Below are positions 23,109 through 32,057 of a stretch of DNA of 32,669 nt, one piece after another. Position 1 is the first letter of the stretch; each line of letters opens with the position of its first letter. The stretch is taken from assembly GCA_037381085.1 (NCBI GenBank), contig JARRRD010000011.1:1-32669 (forward strand), read 5' to 3'. A program made the translations under genes and the position numbers. This stretch comes from JARRRD01 sp037381085 (GTDB taxonomy: Bacteria; Nitrospirota; Thermodesulfovibrionia; Thermodesulfovibrionales; UBA6898). A model generated the notes under the pieces. It saw only the letters and a program-made list of their open reading frames with translations, searched no databases and was not told the DNA's origin.

Positions 23109-25448
23109 TCAGTAAATGTCCTCTGCCATGTAAATAACTTCCGGCAGCAGATAGGCGACGAGGTCCCTGTAAGAGATTATCCCTATGACCTTTTCATCCT
23201 CCGTCACGGGCAGATGTCTTATCTTATGCTCCGACATGACCTTTACGGCCACGCTGATATCTATGGAACCGTCGAGGGTCACCGGCTTCCGCGACATCAC
23301 ATCGTCCAGCACCGCTTCGTTTACTGCGATCTTCTTGGCGAAACAGTGCATGATGTCCCTTTCGGTGAATATGCCCACGATCTTTTTCTCCTCATCGACC
23401 ACCAGGACGGACCCCACATTGTTGCTGTCCATGATGCCGATCGCCTCCGCCACCTTCGCATCCTTCCCGCAGGTAACCATCTTCGTCGGCTTCGACTGCA
23501 TAAGGTCTTTTACTGTCATTCTGGCCCTCCTTTCAAGGACTTCTATTTTCTCAGAAGGTATCCTGAACTGCTCTTCCAGCTTCACGACGCTGTGCTTTCT
23601 GATCTTTACGGCGCCAACGGGACAGGCAAGGTAACACGCCTTGCACCTTGTACAGTAGGCACGGTCGATCAGGTACATCTCCCTGGTCTCGGTTACCGCA
23701 CCGAATGCGCAGGCCTGCTCGCAGAGGCCGCACCTTATGCACTCGGTCTGGTTGATGACGAAGACGCCCATGTTGCTGCAGACCTTCGCCCTGCAGTAAT
23801 TGTCGTGGATATGTTCCTCGTACTCCTGTCTGAAATACTTTATGGTGCTCAGGACCGGATTCGGCGCACTCTGTCCGAGACCGCAAAGGGAGCCATGCTG
23901 GATAGACTTCCCCAGCTCTATAAGCCGTTCTATGTCACCATGTTCGCCCTGACCGGAGGTTATCTTCTCGAGTATCTGGAGCATCTGGTACGTTCCGATC
24001 CTGCAGGGTGGACACTTGCCGCAGGACTCCGACTGGGTGAAGGAAAGGAAATACTTTGCGACGTCCACCATGCATGTGTCCTCATCCAGGACGACCATGC
24101 CTCCCGAGCCCATCATCGAGCCGACCTTTTTCAGCGAGTCGAAATCAACGGGCAGATCAAGGAAGCTTGCAGGCAGGCAGCCGCCCGACGGACCTCCCGT
24201 CTGCACCGCCTTGAATTCCTTGTTCCCGAGGATGCCGCCTCCGATATCGTAGATGATCTCCCTGATGGTCATGCCCATGGGCACTTCCACAAGGCCGGTA
24301 TTCTTTACCTTTCCCGTAAGGGCAAAGACCTTCGTCCCGGGAGAGCTTTCCGTGCCGATGCCCCGGAACCACTCGGCCCCTTTTTCGACGATGGGCGGAA
24401 CGCACGCGTAAGTCTCAATGTTGTTCAGGTTGCTCGGATAGCCCCAGGCCCCGCCCCCGGGCTCCGAGAGTCTGGGCGGCCTCGGTCTGGGGAAGCCCCT
24501 TTCCCCTTCTATGGACGCAACGAGAGCGGTCGATTCGCCGCAGACAAAGGCCCCCGCGCCCTCCCTTATGTCCATCGTAAAATCAAGCCCGCTCCCCAGA
24601 ATGTTCTTCCCGAGCAGCCCCAGTTCCTCGGCCTGCTTGATGGCAATACCGAGGTTCTTGACCGCTAGCGGGTACTCATGCCTCACATAGACCATCCCGT
24701 ATTGAGCGCCTATGGCGTAAGCGCAGAGAAGCATCCCCTCGAAGAGGCTGTGTGGGTCGCCCTCCATGACCGACCGGTCCATGAATGCGCCCGGGTCCCC
24801 CTCGTCGCCGTTTGCTATAACGAATTTGATCGTGCCGGGAGCGCCCTTCGTATGTCTCCATTTCTTTCCAGCCGGGAACCCTGCGCCACCGCGTCCCCTG
24901 AGCATCGCGTTGTCCACTTCGTTCATGACATCGTCGGGGGTCATCGAGGAAAGGGCCTTTTCCAGGGCCTTATACCCTCCCACCGCAATGTAGTGGTAAA
25001 TATTTCGCGGGTCTATCACGCCGTTGTTCCTGAGTGCAATCCTGAGCTGTTTCCTGTAAAAGGGAATATTCGTCATCTCTGGAACGGGTTCGCTCAGGAT
25101 ATCTTCCCTGTAAAGGCTCTGACGGTAAGGCACGCCGCCGGCAACGGTATAAGTCATAATCCACCTGGCGTGTTCGGGTTTTACCTTCTGATAGAAAATA
25201 CCCTGCGGCTCCACCCTCATCACCGGTCCCTTCTGGCAAAGTCCCTGACAGCCCGTCTTCACGACATCGATTTTGATCCCTCTCCGGGCCGCCTCCTCTT
25301 CAAGCGCCGTCAGCACCTTGGGGGTCCCGGTCGCCGTGCACGCCGTTCCGCTGCACATCCTTATCCTGGGGATATCAGGGGCGAAGGTCTCCTCCTCGAG
25401 AAGAGCCCTGAGCTTTTTCAGGTCGTCTATCGAATTAAGTTTACCCAT
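23109..25448 (-). CDS. nuoF: NuoF-like NADH:acceptor subunit fused to thioredoxin-like, ferredoxin and CBS domains
   Basis: A 779-residue fusion. Residues about 25-100: thioredoxin-like [2Fe-2S] domain (MCSGTACTATG, VVKTGCQGLCQKGP). About 120-540: NuoF core with the NADH/FMN site (GRGGAGFPAGKKW, NGDEGDPGAFMDR), the GAFVCGESTALVASIEG loop and the N3 cluster SCGKCPPCRIGTY. About 555-620: two-cluster ferredoxin (CIRCGLCEQACAFG, CTRCKACYLACPVG). About 645-770: two CBS domains (VAEAIGIMDSNNVGSVLVVD, VAVKVMSEHKIRHLPVTED). This resembles diaphorase subunits of HydABC-type or formate-dehydrogenase-linked complexes. The CBS pair is unusual and suggests control by adenine nucleotides. It follows nuoE by three bases and precedes the ferredoxin-like gene. 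Confidence 0.88.
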   Translation of the reverse strand: MGKLNSIDDLKKLRALLEEETFAPDIPRIRMCSGTACTATGTPKVLTALEEEAARRGIKIDVVKTGCQGLCQKGPVMRVEPQGIFYQKVKPEHARWIMTYTVAGGVPYRQSLYREDILSEPVPEMTNIPFYRKQLRIALRNNGVIDPRNIYHYIAVGGYKALEKALSSMTPDDVMNEVDNAMLRGRGGAGFPAGKKWRHTKGAPGTIKFVIANGDEGDPGAFMDRSVMEGDPHSLFEGMLLCAYAIGAQYGMVYVRHEYPLAVKNLGIAIKQAEELGLLGKNILGSGLDFTMDIREGAGAFVCGESTALVASIEGERGFPRPRPPRLSEPGGGAWGYPSNLNNIETYACVPPIVEKGAEWFRGIGTESSPGTKVFALTGKVKNTGLVEVPMGMTIREIIYDIGGGILGNKEFKAVQTGGPSGGCLPASFLDLPVDFDSLKKVGSMMGSGGMVVLDEDTCMVDVAKYFLSFTQSESCGKCPPCRIGTYQMLQILEKITSGQGEHGDIERLIELGKSIQHGSLCGLGQSAPNPVLSTIKYFRQEYEEHIHDNYCRAKVCSNMGVFVINQTECIRCGLCEQACAFGAVTETREMYLIDRAYCTRCKACYLACPVGAVKIRKHSVVKLEEQFRIPSEKIEVLERRARMTVKDLMQSKPTKMVTCGKDAKVAEAIGIMDSNNVGSVLVVDEEKKIVGIFTERDIMHCFAKKIAVNEAVLDDVMSRKPVTLDGSIDISVAVKVMSEHKIRHLPVTEDEKVIGIISYRDLVAYLLPEVIYMAEDIY

Positions 25449-25451
25449 CGT

Positions 25452-25937
25452 CTATTTCCCCTTGATCGTCTTTATTAGTTCGTTCACCTTTTTCGGATTC
25501 AGATCGCCTTCGACCTCATCGTTCACAGTCACGACAGGCGCCAGGCCGCAGCATCCCACGCAGCCAACGGTCTCCAGGGTCAACGACATGTCCTCCGTCG
25601 TCTCGCCTTCCTTTATCCCGAAACTCTCCTCTATCTTTTCGAGGACCTTCCCCGCTCCCCTCACATGACAGGCCGTACCGAGACAGACGCAGACCACGTT
25701 CCTTCCTCTCGGCTTGAAGTAGAAGTGCTTGTAAAAGGATGCCGTGCTGTAAACCTCCGAAAGAGGCAGGTTGAGCCTCTTTGCAAGGTCCTTCAACACG
25801 TCCTCGGGCAGATAATTGTGTTCCTTCTGGATGTTCTGCAAGGCGTGGATCAACACGCCCCTGTTCTTCTGCTCCTCACTCAGGACCTCCCCGACGCTTC
25901 CTATCTTCTCATCTACATCTATTTCAGCTACTTTCAT
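25452..25937 (-). CDS. nuoE: NuoE-like [2Fe-2S] subunit
   Basis: A 161-residue thioredoxin-like [2Fe-2S] protein of the 24-kDa family. An N-terminal helical part (LIHALQNIQKEHNYLPEDVL, LPLSEVYSTASFYKHF) is followed by four cluster ligands: two in CLGTACHVRGA and two in TVGCVGCCGLAP. It forms the NADH-oxidising module with the nuoF-like protein, whose gene follows almost without gap. GGAGGTCAG precedes the ATG. The upstream gap to cooS carries copy 2 of the dispersed repeat, so the nuo part could have separate expression, although no promoter is obvious. Confidence 0.93.
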   Translation of the reverse strand: MKVAEIDVDEKIGSVGEVLSEEQKNRGVLIHALQNIQKEHNYLPEDVLKDLAKRLNLPLSEVYSTASFYKHFYFKPRGRNVVCVCLGTACHVRGAGKVLEKIEESFGIKEGETTEDMSLTLETVGCVGCCGLAPVVTVNDEVEGDLNPKKVNELIKTIKGK

Positions 25938-26010
25938 CTGACCTCCAAAAGCAGTAAATGTAAATAGTGAACAGTGAAAGACATCTTTCTAAAAAGCCTT
26001 TTCCCTTTTT

Positions 26011-26065
26011 TGTCATTCCGGCTTGCCTGCCTGCCGGCAGGCGCGCTTCGCTCGCTGGAATGACA
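26011..26065. repeat. Dispersed inverted-repeat element, copy 2
   Basis: A 55-bp element with perfect nine-base ends TGTCATTCC/GGAATGACA and the core GCCTGCCTGCCGGCAGGC. It lies between cooS and nuoE. It is the shortest and cleanest copy. Confidence 0.75.
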
Positions 26066-26124
26066 CCAATTTAACGGCACACTCCCAACAAACTCATCAG
26101 CCGTCCCTTCATCTTTCACGTTTC

Positions 26125-28110
26125 TTAATATATTCCTATGTGAGGCTTTGCTACCTTCTCGATCTCTCTACGCGCCGCCATGTCCATAAGCACCCTCTCG
26201 GCACCGAACTTGCCGGGCTCGTACTTCCTGAGTTTCAGCCTTTCCCTCGCCTGGTCGATGTAATCGAGGGTCATGCTCAGGATCTTTTCCGGATCGGGCT
26301 CAAAGTGAAGGGCACCCATAAACCTCTCGAACCAGACCTCCGTCATGATCCTCGTAACCTCTTCACTCGCCTCCACGGGCGACTCACCGCCGAATATGAC
26401 CGGCACACCCGAGGCTGCAAAATAGCAGCCGATGGCGATCGCCTTCTCGCTCATCCACTCGGGGGCAATACCTACGGCAGGCATGCCTCCTATCTCGTCC
26501 GAAAGGCCGCCTTCGGCAGCCATAGCGCTTGCAATGGTAAGAATCCTGGAGTTGTCGACGCATGCGCCCAGATGGAGGATCGGCGGTATGCCTATCGCTT
26601 CACATACCTCCCTTAACCCCGGGCCCGCATTTTCCATCGCCATCTCCGGAGTAAGGTACCCGGCCGTTCCACACGCCGCCGACCCGCAGCCCGTCGAGAC
26701 GATAAGCACGTCGTTCTTTATCAACTCCCTGGCCAGAAACGTGTGCAGGCCCGTCGACTGCACCCTGGGATTGTCACAGCCCGCCAGCCCGACGACACCG
26801 CGGATCCTTCCCGCCATTATCGCGTCGTTGAGAGGCCTGAAAGACGCCCTCCAGGTACCGCCCTGCATATACTCTATGTATTCCTGGGAAAAACCGGCGA
26901 TCACAGGGAACTTGTCGGTAATGTGGCTGCCTTCGGCCTTTCTGTTGCCGTAATTGTCGATAGCCAGTTTCACGATCTCCTTCGCAACCTCGACGGCCCT
27001 GTGTTCGTCGAATTCAATATGGACCGCTCCGGGGATCTTCGCTTTTTCGGAAGTGGTGATTACCTTTGTATGGAATTTCTTCGAAAGCTCCGCAATCGCC
27101 GGCATAATGCACTGCACGTCGACGGTCATGGCGTCAATCAGACCGGTCATGATCCCCAGTTCCTGGTTTGTAAAACCGCCCGCAGTGGGGATGCCGTGTC
27201 TCATCAGGACCTCGTTTGCAGTACAGCACATGCCGCCGAGGTTGATACCCTTTGCACCCTTGGACTGCGCGTATGCCACCATCTCCGGGTCCTGTGTCAC
27301 ATCTACCATGATCTCGGCAAGGAGCGGCTCATGACCGTGGACGATGAGGTTCACCTCGTCTTCCTTGAATATGCCGAAGCTCGCCTCGGCCTTCTGGGGC
27401 ATCGGCGTCCCGAAAAGGATATCGGTAACATCCGTGGAAATCATGCTTCCCGCCCAGCCGTCAGCCAATGATGTCCTGAGCCCGTGAAGGAGTAGGTGGT
27501 CCGGGTCGTGGTCCACACCTATGTTCGTCCTGTGCATGGCCTCGCACACCTCCCTGTCGACACCGCGGGGCACTATGCCCCACTTCTTCCACCTCTCCTG
27601 TGTCTTCTTTGGGGCACGGGACAGATAGTTTATCTCGCCCTTCTGCCTGCCGAAGTCATCGATGAGCATGGTCGCAACATCTCGCGCGACATCGTTCACA
27701 GGCCTGCCTTCGAATTCGATGTTGAGATAACCTGCCACACGGTAAAGTTTCCTCACGTCCGTGATCTTGAAATCCTTCGCCTCACCGTTAGCCACTGAAA
27801 GAAGAGTGAAGGCCATTCCCCTTGCATGGTCCGAGTGGGCGGCCGTTCCGGCAGCGATCATTCTGAGGAAATTTCTGGCAGCCACCGTAGGCAGCGTGGC
27901 TCCGCAAACACCTCTCGCCTCTTCCTCCGCGTTCTTGCCAACGAGTCTGCAGGGGCCCATGTGACAGACCTTGCAGCAGGCGCCGCTCGCACCGATGGGG
28001 CAGGGTTTCAGCTTCTGCGCCCTGTCAAAGCAGGTCTCGATCTTATGAGACTCACCCCATTCGATGATCTCTTCCGCAGCCTTGTTCGCGCTCTTTATGT
28101 TCTCTGACAT
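26125..28110 (-). CDS. cooS: Carbon monoxide dehydrogenase catalytic subunit
   Basis: A 661-residue Ni-Fe-S anaerobic CO dehydrogenase (AcsA/CooS), interconverting CO and CO2. The N-terminal D- and B-cluster cysteines are in CPIGASGACCKVCHMGPC. C-cluster ligands and surroundings are in NLGGMCCTANEVLMRHG, STGCGSAACGTAGYL and LHLGACVDNSR. The length matches bacterial AcsA. AAGGAGG precedes the ATG. It follows acsB (180-base gap containing repeat copy 3), so it should form the bifunctional CODH/ACS with AcsB. Reduction of CO2 to CO needs low-potential ferredoxin; the NuoEFG-like genes downstream may supply or drain those electrons. Confidence 0.97.
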   Translation of the reverse strand: MSENIKSANKAAEEIIEWGESHKIETCFDRAQKLKPCPIGASGACCKVCHMGPCRLVGKNAEEEARGVCGATLPTVAARNFLRMIAAGTAAHSDHARGMAFTLLSVANGEAKDFKITDVRKLYRVAGYLNIEFEGRPVNDVARDVATMLIDDFGRQKGEINYLSRAPKKTQERWKKWGIVPRGVDREVCEAMHRTNIGVDHDPDHLLLHGLRTSLADGWAGSMISTDVTDILFGTPMPQKAEASFGIFKEDEVNLIVHGHEPLLAEIMVDVTQDPEMVAYAQSKGAKGINLGGMCCTANEVLMRHGIPTAGGFTNQELGIMTGLIDAMTVDVQCIMPAIAELSKKFHTKVITTSEKAKIPGAVHIEFDEHRAVEVAKEIVKLAIDNYGNRKAEGSHITDKFPVIAGFSQEYIEYMQGGTWRASFRPLNDAIMAGRIRGVVGLAGCDNPRVQSTGLHTFLARELIKNDVLIVSTGCGSAACGTAGYLTPEMAMENAGPGLREVCEAIGIPPILHLGACVDNSRILTIASAMAAEGGLSDEIGGMPAVGIAPEWMSEKAIAIGCYFAASGVPVIFGGESPVEASEEVTRIMTEVWFERFMGALHFEPDPEKILSMTLDYIDQARERLKLRKYEPGKFGAERVLMDMAARREIEKVAKPHIGIY

Positions 28111-28138
28111 ATATCCTCCTTACTGAATTTCTGTCTCC

Positions 28139-28236
28139 TGTCATTCCGGCTTGTCCGGAATCTTTCCGATGGCTTTACAGAAGGATTCCCGGCGCCTGCC
28201 TGCCGGCCGGCAGGCGCTCCGCTTGCGTAAATGACA
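28139..28236. repeat. Dispersed inverted-repeat element, copy 3
   Basis: It starts TGTCATTCCGGCTTG and ends AAATGACA, with the core CCTGCCTGCCGGCCGGCAGG. The left part also contains CCGGCTTGTCCGG. It is longer than copy 2 through an extra segment (TCTTTCCGATGGCTTTACAG) that aligns with the similar place in copy 1. It lies between acsB and cooS. Confidence 0.7.
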
Positions 28237-28290
28237 GACTTATCAGCGATTCACACAATTTATACTCGCTACAAACTGACTTCTTTATCA

Positions 28291-30489
28291 TCAGAACATA
28301 GGGTCCATCTCGAGTGCAGGATGTCCCACGCCCGACAGGAACTCAAGGAGTTTCTCCGAATCTTCCGCAACCGTCTCATCGGCGATCTTGTCCAGAAGGT
28401 CGGGCACTCCCTCCTCGGCAGCCCTCTCATTGAAAGCGTCCTTCAGACTTTCCTTGAGGTTTTTCGTCATCCATACGATCCTCTTCAGTCCTCCGTCTGC
28501 ATAAAGGAACTTCTTGCTGGTGATGAAGTTCCTGCCGATACCCATGAAGCCCGGTGTCTGCATGCCGCCGCCGACGCTGCCGGCGAGGGTCGAGAACTTC
28601 ATACCTGCAGGCGTCATCCCCGTATGGCCGCGCTGAACGATCATCACCCCGTTGGCCTCCGGCACGATCGCGATGATGCACTCGAAGCAACCGCATGAGG
28701 TCATAGGGTTGTCCATGATGGTATAGGCGTTCAGAGTTTCGATGGCGCCGCCGGAAGCCTGCTTGAGATACTCGTCCACGCCGCTCCACCTGCCCTTCAC
28801 CGGATCGAGGACGTCACCTTTTGTGATAGGCTGGTTCCCGCCCGTAGGGTCGATCTCGTATGCGGCCTTGCCGTCCAGCCAGTTATAAGCGCCGCAGAGA
28901 CCGAGCCTTTCAGGGGTGATCACACAGGTATGGCTCGGCGCAAAGGACTGGCAGAGAAGGCAGGAGTAAAATGTATCGACGGCCTCATCAGTCATGCTCC
29001 CGAGTCTCTGGTCGCGCTCATGGTACGCAGTCCTCGCCTCTTCCTGGATGGCGAGCACGTCCTTTTCGTCAACATAGAGGGTCACCTGGACCTTGTCCAC
29101 GATGGACTTGAACCTCGCGTGGGTCATCGTCGCCTGGATAATGCCGATGTGCTCCAGATTAAGCCCGTCTTTCTTGGCATTGTTGCTTATCCTCACCCAG
29201 TTTATATCGCGTTGCCCCATGTGCCACAATCCCTGGGCCTCGTTGAGGTTATGGTGGATTTTCCTCTCGATGACCGATTCGAAGTCCTTCTGCATCTTCC
29301 TTCCGGCCACGTCTATCACGATGGCGAGGGGCATCTTGCCGCCCTGCTCGAACCTCTCCTGCCAGTTCTCTCCGACGACCACGACCTTGTTGTCCTCTAT
29401 CTCTTCGAGCTCCTTCGTCCGCACCCACTCAAAGGCAGGCGTCCTCTGTCCGCCGAACTCGATAAACATGTCCTCTTTTCTTATCCGCTCGCCCTCGAAG
29501 GCAGGCCCGTAGGCAACAGGTATCGGCGGTCTCTCGACGACGATCTTCAGTCCCCTGACCTCTATCGCCTTCTGGACGATCTTGTCGTGATCGAACTCCT
29601 TGTCGACTTCCTCATATATACAGACGCCCGTTGGGTGTATGACAGGTTCGTCAGTGTCACAGATTGCAGGGAATCCCATGTTGATCGCGCCCGCACCGGT
29701 AGACCACTTGATATCGTCCAGTCCGCCGAGTGCCAGCGCGAAGGCGAAGACCCTGTCCTTCTGGTATTTGAGGTGCTCCTTATAGTCGCCGGGCTTCTTG
29801 TTCCCGAATATAAGCGATGCCCTGACAGCCCAGTCAAGGGCGTAGAGCGTATGCTCCGTATCCGGACCGAGCGGTACGATCCTCGTTTCCCACCCCAGTT
29901 CGACGCCCTTGTTCAGGAGCTGCCGGGTCACGCTGTTACCGTTGCTGTGCCCCGAGAGGAAGGTCAGGATATTCTTCTCCTGCAGCTCCCTGACGATCTT
30001 CACCGCCTTGTCTTCGTCCGGGGCCGCCCCGATGATCGCGGCAAAACCCGGCATCGTCCCGTCAACGAGCTGGATGCCGAGGTTACGCTGAATTGTGTCC
30101 GTGATAAAGCCATTGTATTCGTATCCCGTATCCGGGTCCTTGCAGGGCTCCAGACCTTCGATATATCTGAGTGCCAATATGATCTCTTCGGCAAAGAGCG
30201 TCAGCATGCCCGCATCCAGGGCCTCGCCCAGATAGGGTTTCCAGAGTTCTGCCTCCGGTACGGGATGAAGATATATCTTGGCGCTTTCAAGCGCCGTTTT
30301 CATGTCCCCGATAGTCTTGACCGGGAAGCCCGTAATCGCATAAATCATCGGGAGATAGAAAGCAGTATCAGGAAACTCAAAGGCATAACTCTCGCCGTGC
30401 GCGGCAATCGCCTTTTCCAGCATCTCCTCTGCCCTTTTTACAAGATTGTGCGAACCACGTATAGCCGCCGAGGCTATTAACTTTGACAT
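28291..30489 (-). CDS. acsB: Acetyl-CoA synthase (CODH/ACS alpha subunit)
   Basis: A 732-residue acetyl-CoA synthase that joins CO, the methyl group from the corrinoid protein, and CoA. Full length indicates the bacterial form with the N-terminal CODH-binding domain, which archaeal CdhC lacks. A-cluster ligands: CLLCQSFAPSHTCVITPERL, GLCGAYNWLDG and the Cys-Gly-Cys of MTSCGCFEC. AGGAGG precedes the ATG. It lies between acsC (138-base gap upstream) and cooS. Confidence 0.97.
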   Translation of the reverse strand: MSKLIASAAIRGSHNLVKRAEEMLEKAIAAHGESYAFEFPDTAFYLPMIYAITGFPVKTIGDMKTALESAKIYLHPVPEAELWKPYLGEALDAGMLTLFAEEIILALRYIEGLEPCKDPDTGYEYNGFITDTIQRNLGIQLVDGTMPGFAAIIGAAPDEDKAVKIVRELQEKNILTFLSGHSNGNSVTRQLLNKGVELGWETRIVPLGPDTEHTLYALDWAVRASLIFGNKKPGDYKEHLKYQKDRVFAFALALGGLDDIKWSTGAGAINMGFPAICDTDEPVIHPTGVCIYEEVDKEFDHDKIVQKAIEVRGLKIVVERPPIPVAYGPAFEGERIRKEDMFIEFGGQRTPAFEWVRTKELEEIEDNKVVVVGENWQERFEQGGKMPLAIVIDVAGRKMQKDFESVIERKIHHNLNEAQGLWHMGQRDINWVRISNNAKKDGLNLEHIGIIQATMTHARFKSIVDKVQVTLYVDEKDVLAIQEEARTAYHERDQRLGSMTDEAVDTFYSCLLCQSFAPSHTCVITPERLGLCGAYNWLDGKAAYEIDPTGGNQPITKGDVLDPVKGRWSGVDEYLKQASGGAIETLNAYTIMDNPMTSCGCFECIIAIVPEANGVMIVQRGHTGMTPAGMKFSTLAGSVGGGMQTPGFMGIGRNFITSKKFLYADGGLKRIVWMTKNLKESLKDAFNERAAEEGVPDLLDKIADETVAEDSEKLLEFLSGVGHPALEMDPMF

Positions 30490-30627
30490 CCTGACCTCCT
30501 CTGGATTGGGGACGGGGGGATCATGAAGTTGGAATCTCCCATCCTAACTCGTTACTTCTATTTTTTAATTTATTGCTGTATAAAATCAACCTGACCCACG
30601 GACCGTCCGACGGCCACCGCCCATCAA

Positions 30628-31971
30628 CTACGCCGCCCGGCCTTTCAGGAAAGCCGGTATCGCGTTGGCCTCGCGGGGACCTACGGTTATCTTCCAGCCA
30701 GGCAGTTTGTCCTCTATCGAACCGCTCAGGATGGCCACGTAGCCGGGGATGATCAGCTCCTTGCTCGCTATCTCCTTATCCACTCCACTCTCGGTAATAA
30801 ACTGCGCAATCTTTGAAGCGGTGAACTTGCCGGCAGCCCATGCGGTCAGTACCGAGAGCCCCTCGCAGTCCATCACCGCGAGCCTGCTGGCCACCTTGCT
30901 GTTTTCTATCTCGCCGGACACGATAAAGTATGTCAGGGAGAAATTGGTGGTGATGAACAAGGGCGATTCGGCCTTAGGCTCTCCTATGTTGTAGACCTTC
31001 TGTTCGACCTGCATGGGCACCTGCGGGTCCGTATAGATGTTCTGTCTCAAAGTAAAGAGCGCGACATTCTTCCACTTTTCGATATTCTTCATCACGACGA
31101 TCGACGCATATTTCGTCACCCCGACGGATGTAATAAGCGACTCCAGAAGGGCATCGTCCCTCTGTACAAAGTTTATTATCGGATATCCCAGCGGCTTGAA
31201 GTTCTTCTTTACGGCCGCCCGCCTGATTAATGTATTGTGCTCAAGTATGTCTTTCGCCCTCCTGGCACCCGAATCCAGCACCATGTCCTCTACACCGAGT
31301 GACTTCACCTTCTCGGTCAGCGCAGTCAGTTCCTCGAGGCCCTTTCCGGATACCCCGAGTACCGCCTTATTGGCCTTGGCGACATTCGCCATCGCCTCCG
31401 CGTTGGACTCGTTGGCGCCGCAGAGGACCGGCTTCTGGCCTGCGAAAACCTTTACTGCCGCCTCGGCCGCCTGCGCGTCTTCCGTGCATATAATCACGGG
31501 CACGCCCGGGGCCTTTGCAGCCACTGTCTTCGCGGCCGCCTCCAGCTTTCCGGCATCGCCCGACGGGTTGGTCAGGGCGATGGCGTCGACCCTAAGTTTC
31601 TGTCCGACCCTGTCTATCTCGGAATTCATTACCTGCCCGGCCACACCAGCTATGTCAGCCTCGGCAAGGGTGTCCTGGATCTCAACCGCGAACGCGCAGG
31701 GATTCACAAATTTCTTGTCATGCCTGAAGAGGACCGTCTCCTCTCCCATCTTTACGGCCTTGTCGCCGGTGCCGAAAGTAATCGGCCGCACAGGCGGGGC
31801 CGAGGCCTCGCCAAGTACCTTCTTCGCCTCATCGGAAACATCCGGGCAGGAATCAAGAGAAGCCTGTCTCTGGGCAAGCTTCATGGCAAAGGCCAGACAG
31901 GTCGGATATCCGCATTTCTTGCAGTTTGTCTTTGGCAAAAGTTTGAATATTTCAACGCCCGATAAAGCCAT
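30628..31971 (-). CDS. acsC: Corrinoid/iron-sulfur protein large subunit
   Basis: A 447-residue large (gamma) subunit of CFeSP, which carries the methyl group on cobalamin from methyltetrahydrofolate to AcsB. The N-terminal [4Fe-4S] reactivation domain reads CKKCGYPTCLAFAMKLAQ with a fourth Cys in LDSCPDVS. A TIM-barrel (about residues 95-320) and a C-terminal B12-binding domain follow, including GLSVLTAWAAGKFTA and the end VGPREANAIPAFLK. Length equals that of acetogen AcsC. CGGAGG precedes the ATG. It comes directly after acsD. Confidence 0.96.
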   Translation of the reverse strand: MALSGVEIFKLLPKTNCKKCGYPTCLAFAMKLAQRQASLDSCPDVSDEAKKVLGEASAPPVRPITFGTGDKAVKMGEETVLFRHDKKFVNPCAFAVEIQDTLAEADIAGVAGQVMNSEIDRVGQKLRVDAIALTNPSGDAGKLEAAAKTVAAKAPGVPVIICTEDAQAAEAAVKVFAGQKPVLCGANESNAEAMANVAKANKAVLGVSGKGLEELTALTEKVKSLGVEDMVLDSGARRAKDILEHNTLIRRAAVKKNFKPLGYPIINFVQRDDALLESLITSVGVTKYASIVVMKNIEKWKNVALFTLRQNIYTDPQVPMQVEQKVYNIGEPKAESPLFITTNFSLTYFIVSGEIENSKVASRLAVMDCEGLSVLTAWAAGKFTASKIAQFITESGVDKEIASKELIIPGYVAILSGSIEDKLPGWKITVGPREANAIPAFLKGRAA

Positions 31972-32057
31972 ATCAAAACCTCCGGTTCTTTCGTGATCCC
32001 TTCCCTGATGTGCAATGCGCGTAATTTATCGCGTGTAAAGGACCACCCATAACGTTC

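Noticed and set aside
23214..24668. Plus-strand open frame of 484 codons opposite the nuoF-like gene
   Set aside because: Antisense shadow; no recognisable domains, rich in His/Arg/Leu as expected of such frames.
20184..28236. CRISPR array made of the repeated palindromes
   Set aside because: The copies are kilobases apart, of unequal length and lie in separate intergenic gaps without regular spacers.
28930..30480. Long plus-strand open frame of 516 codons opposite acsB
   Set aside because: It is the antisense shadow of a strongly conserved acetyl-CoA synthase gene in GC-rich DNA.
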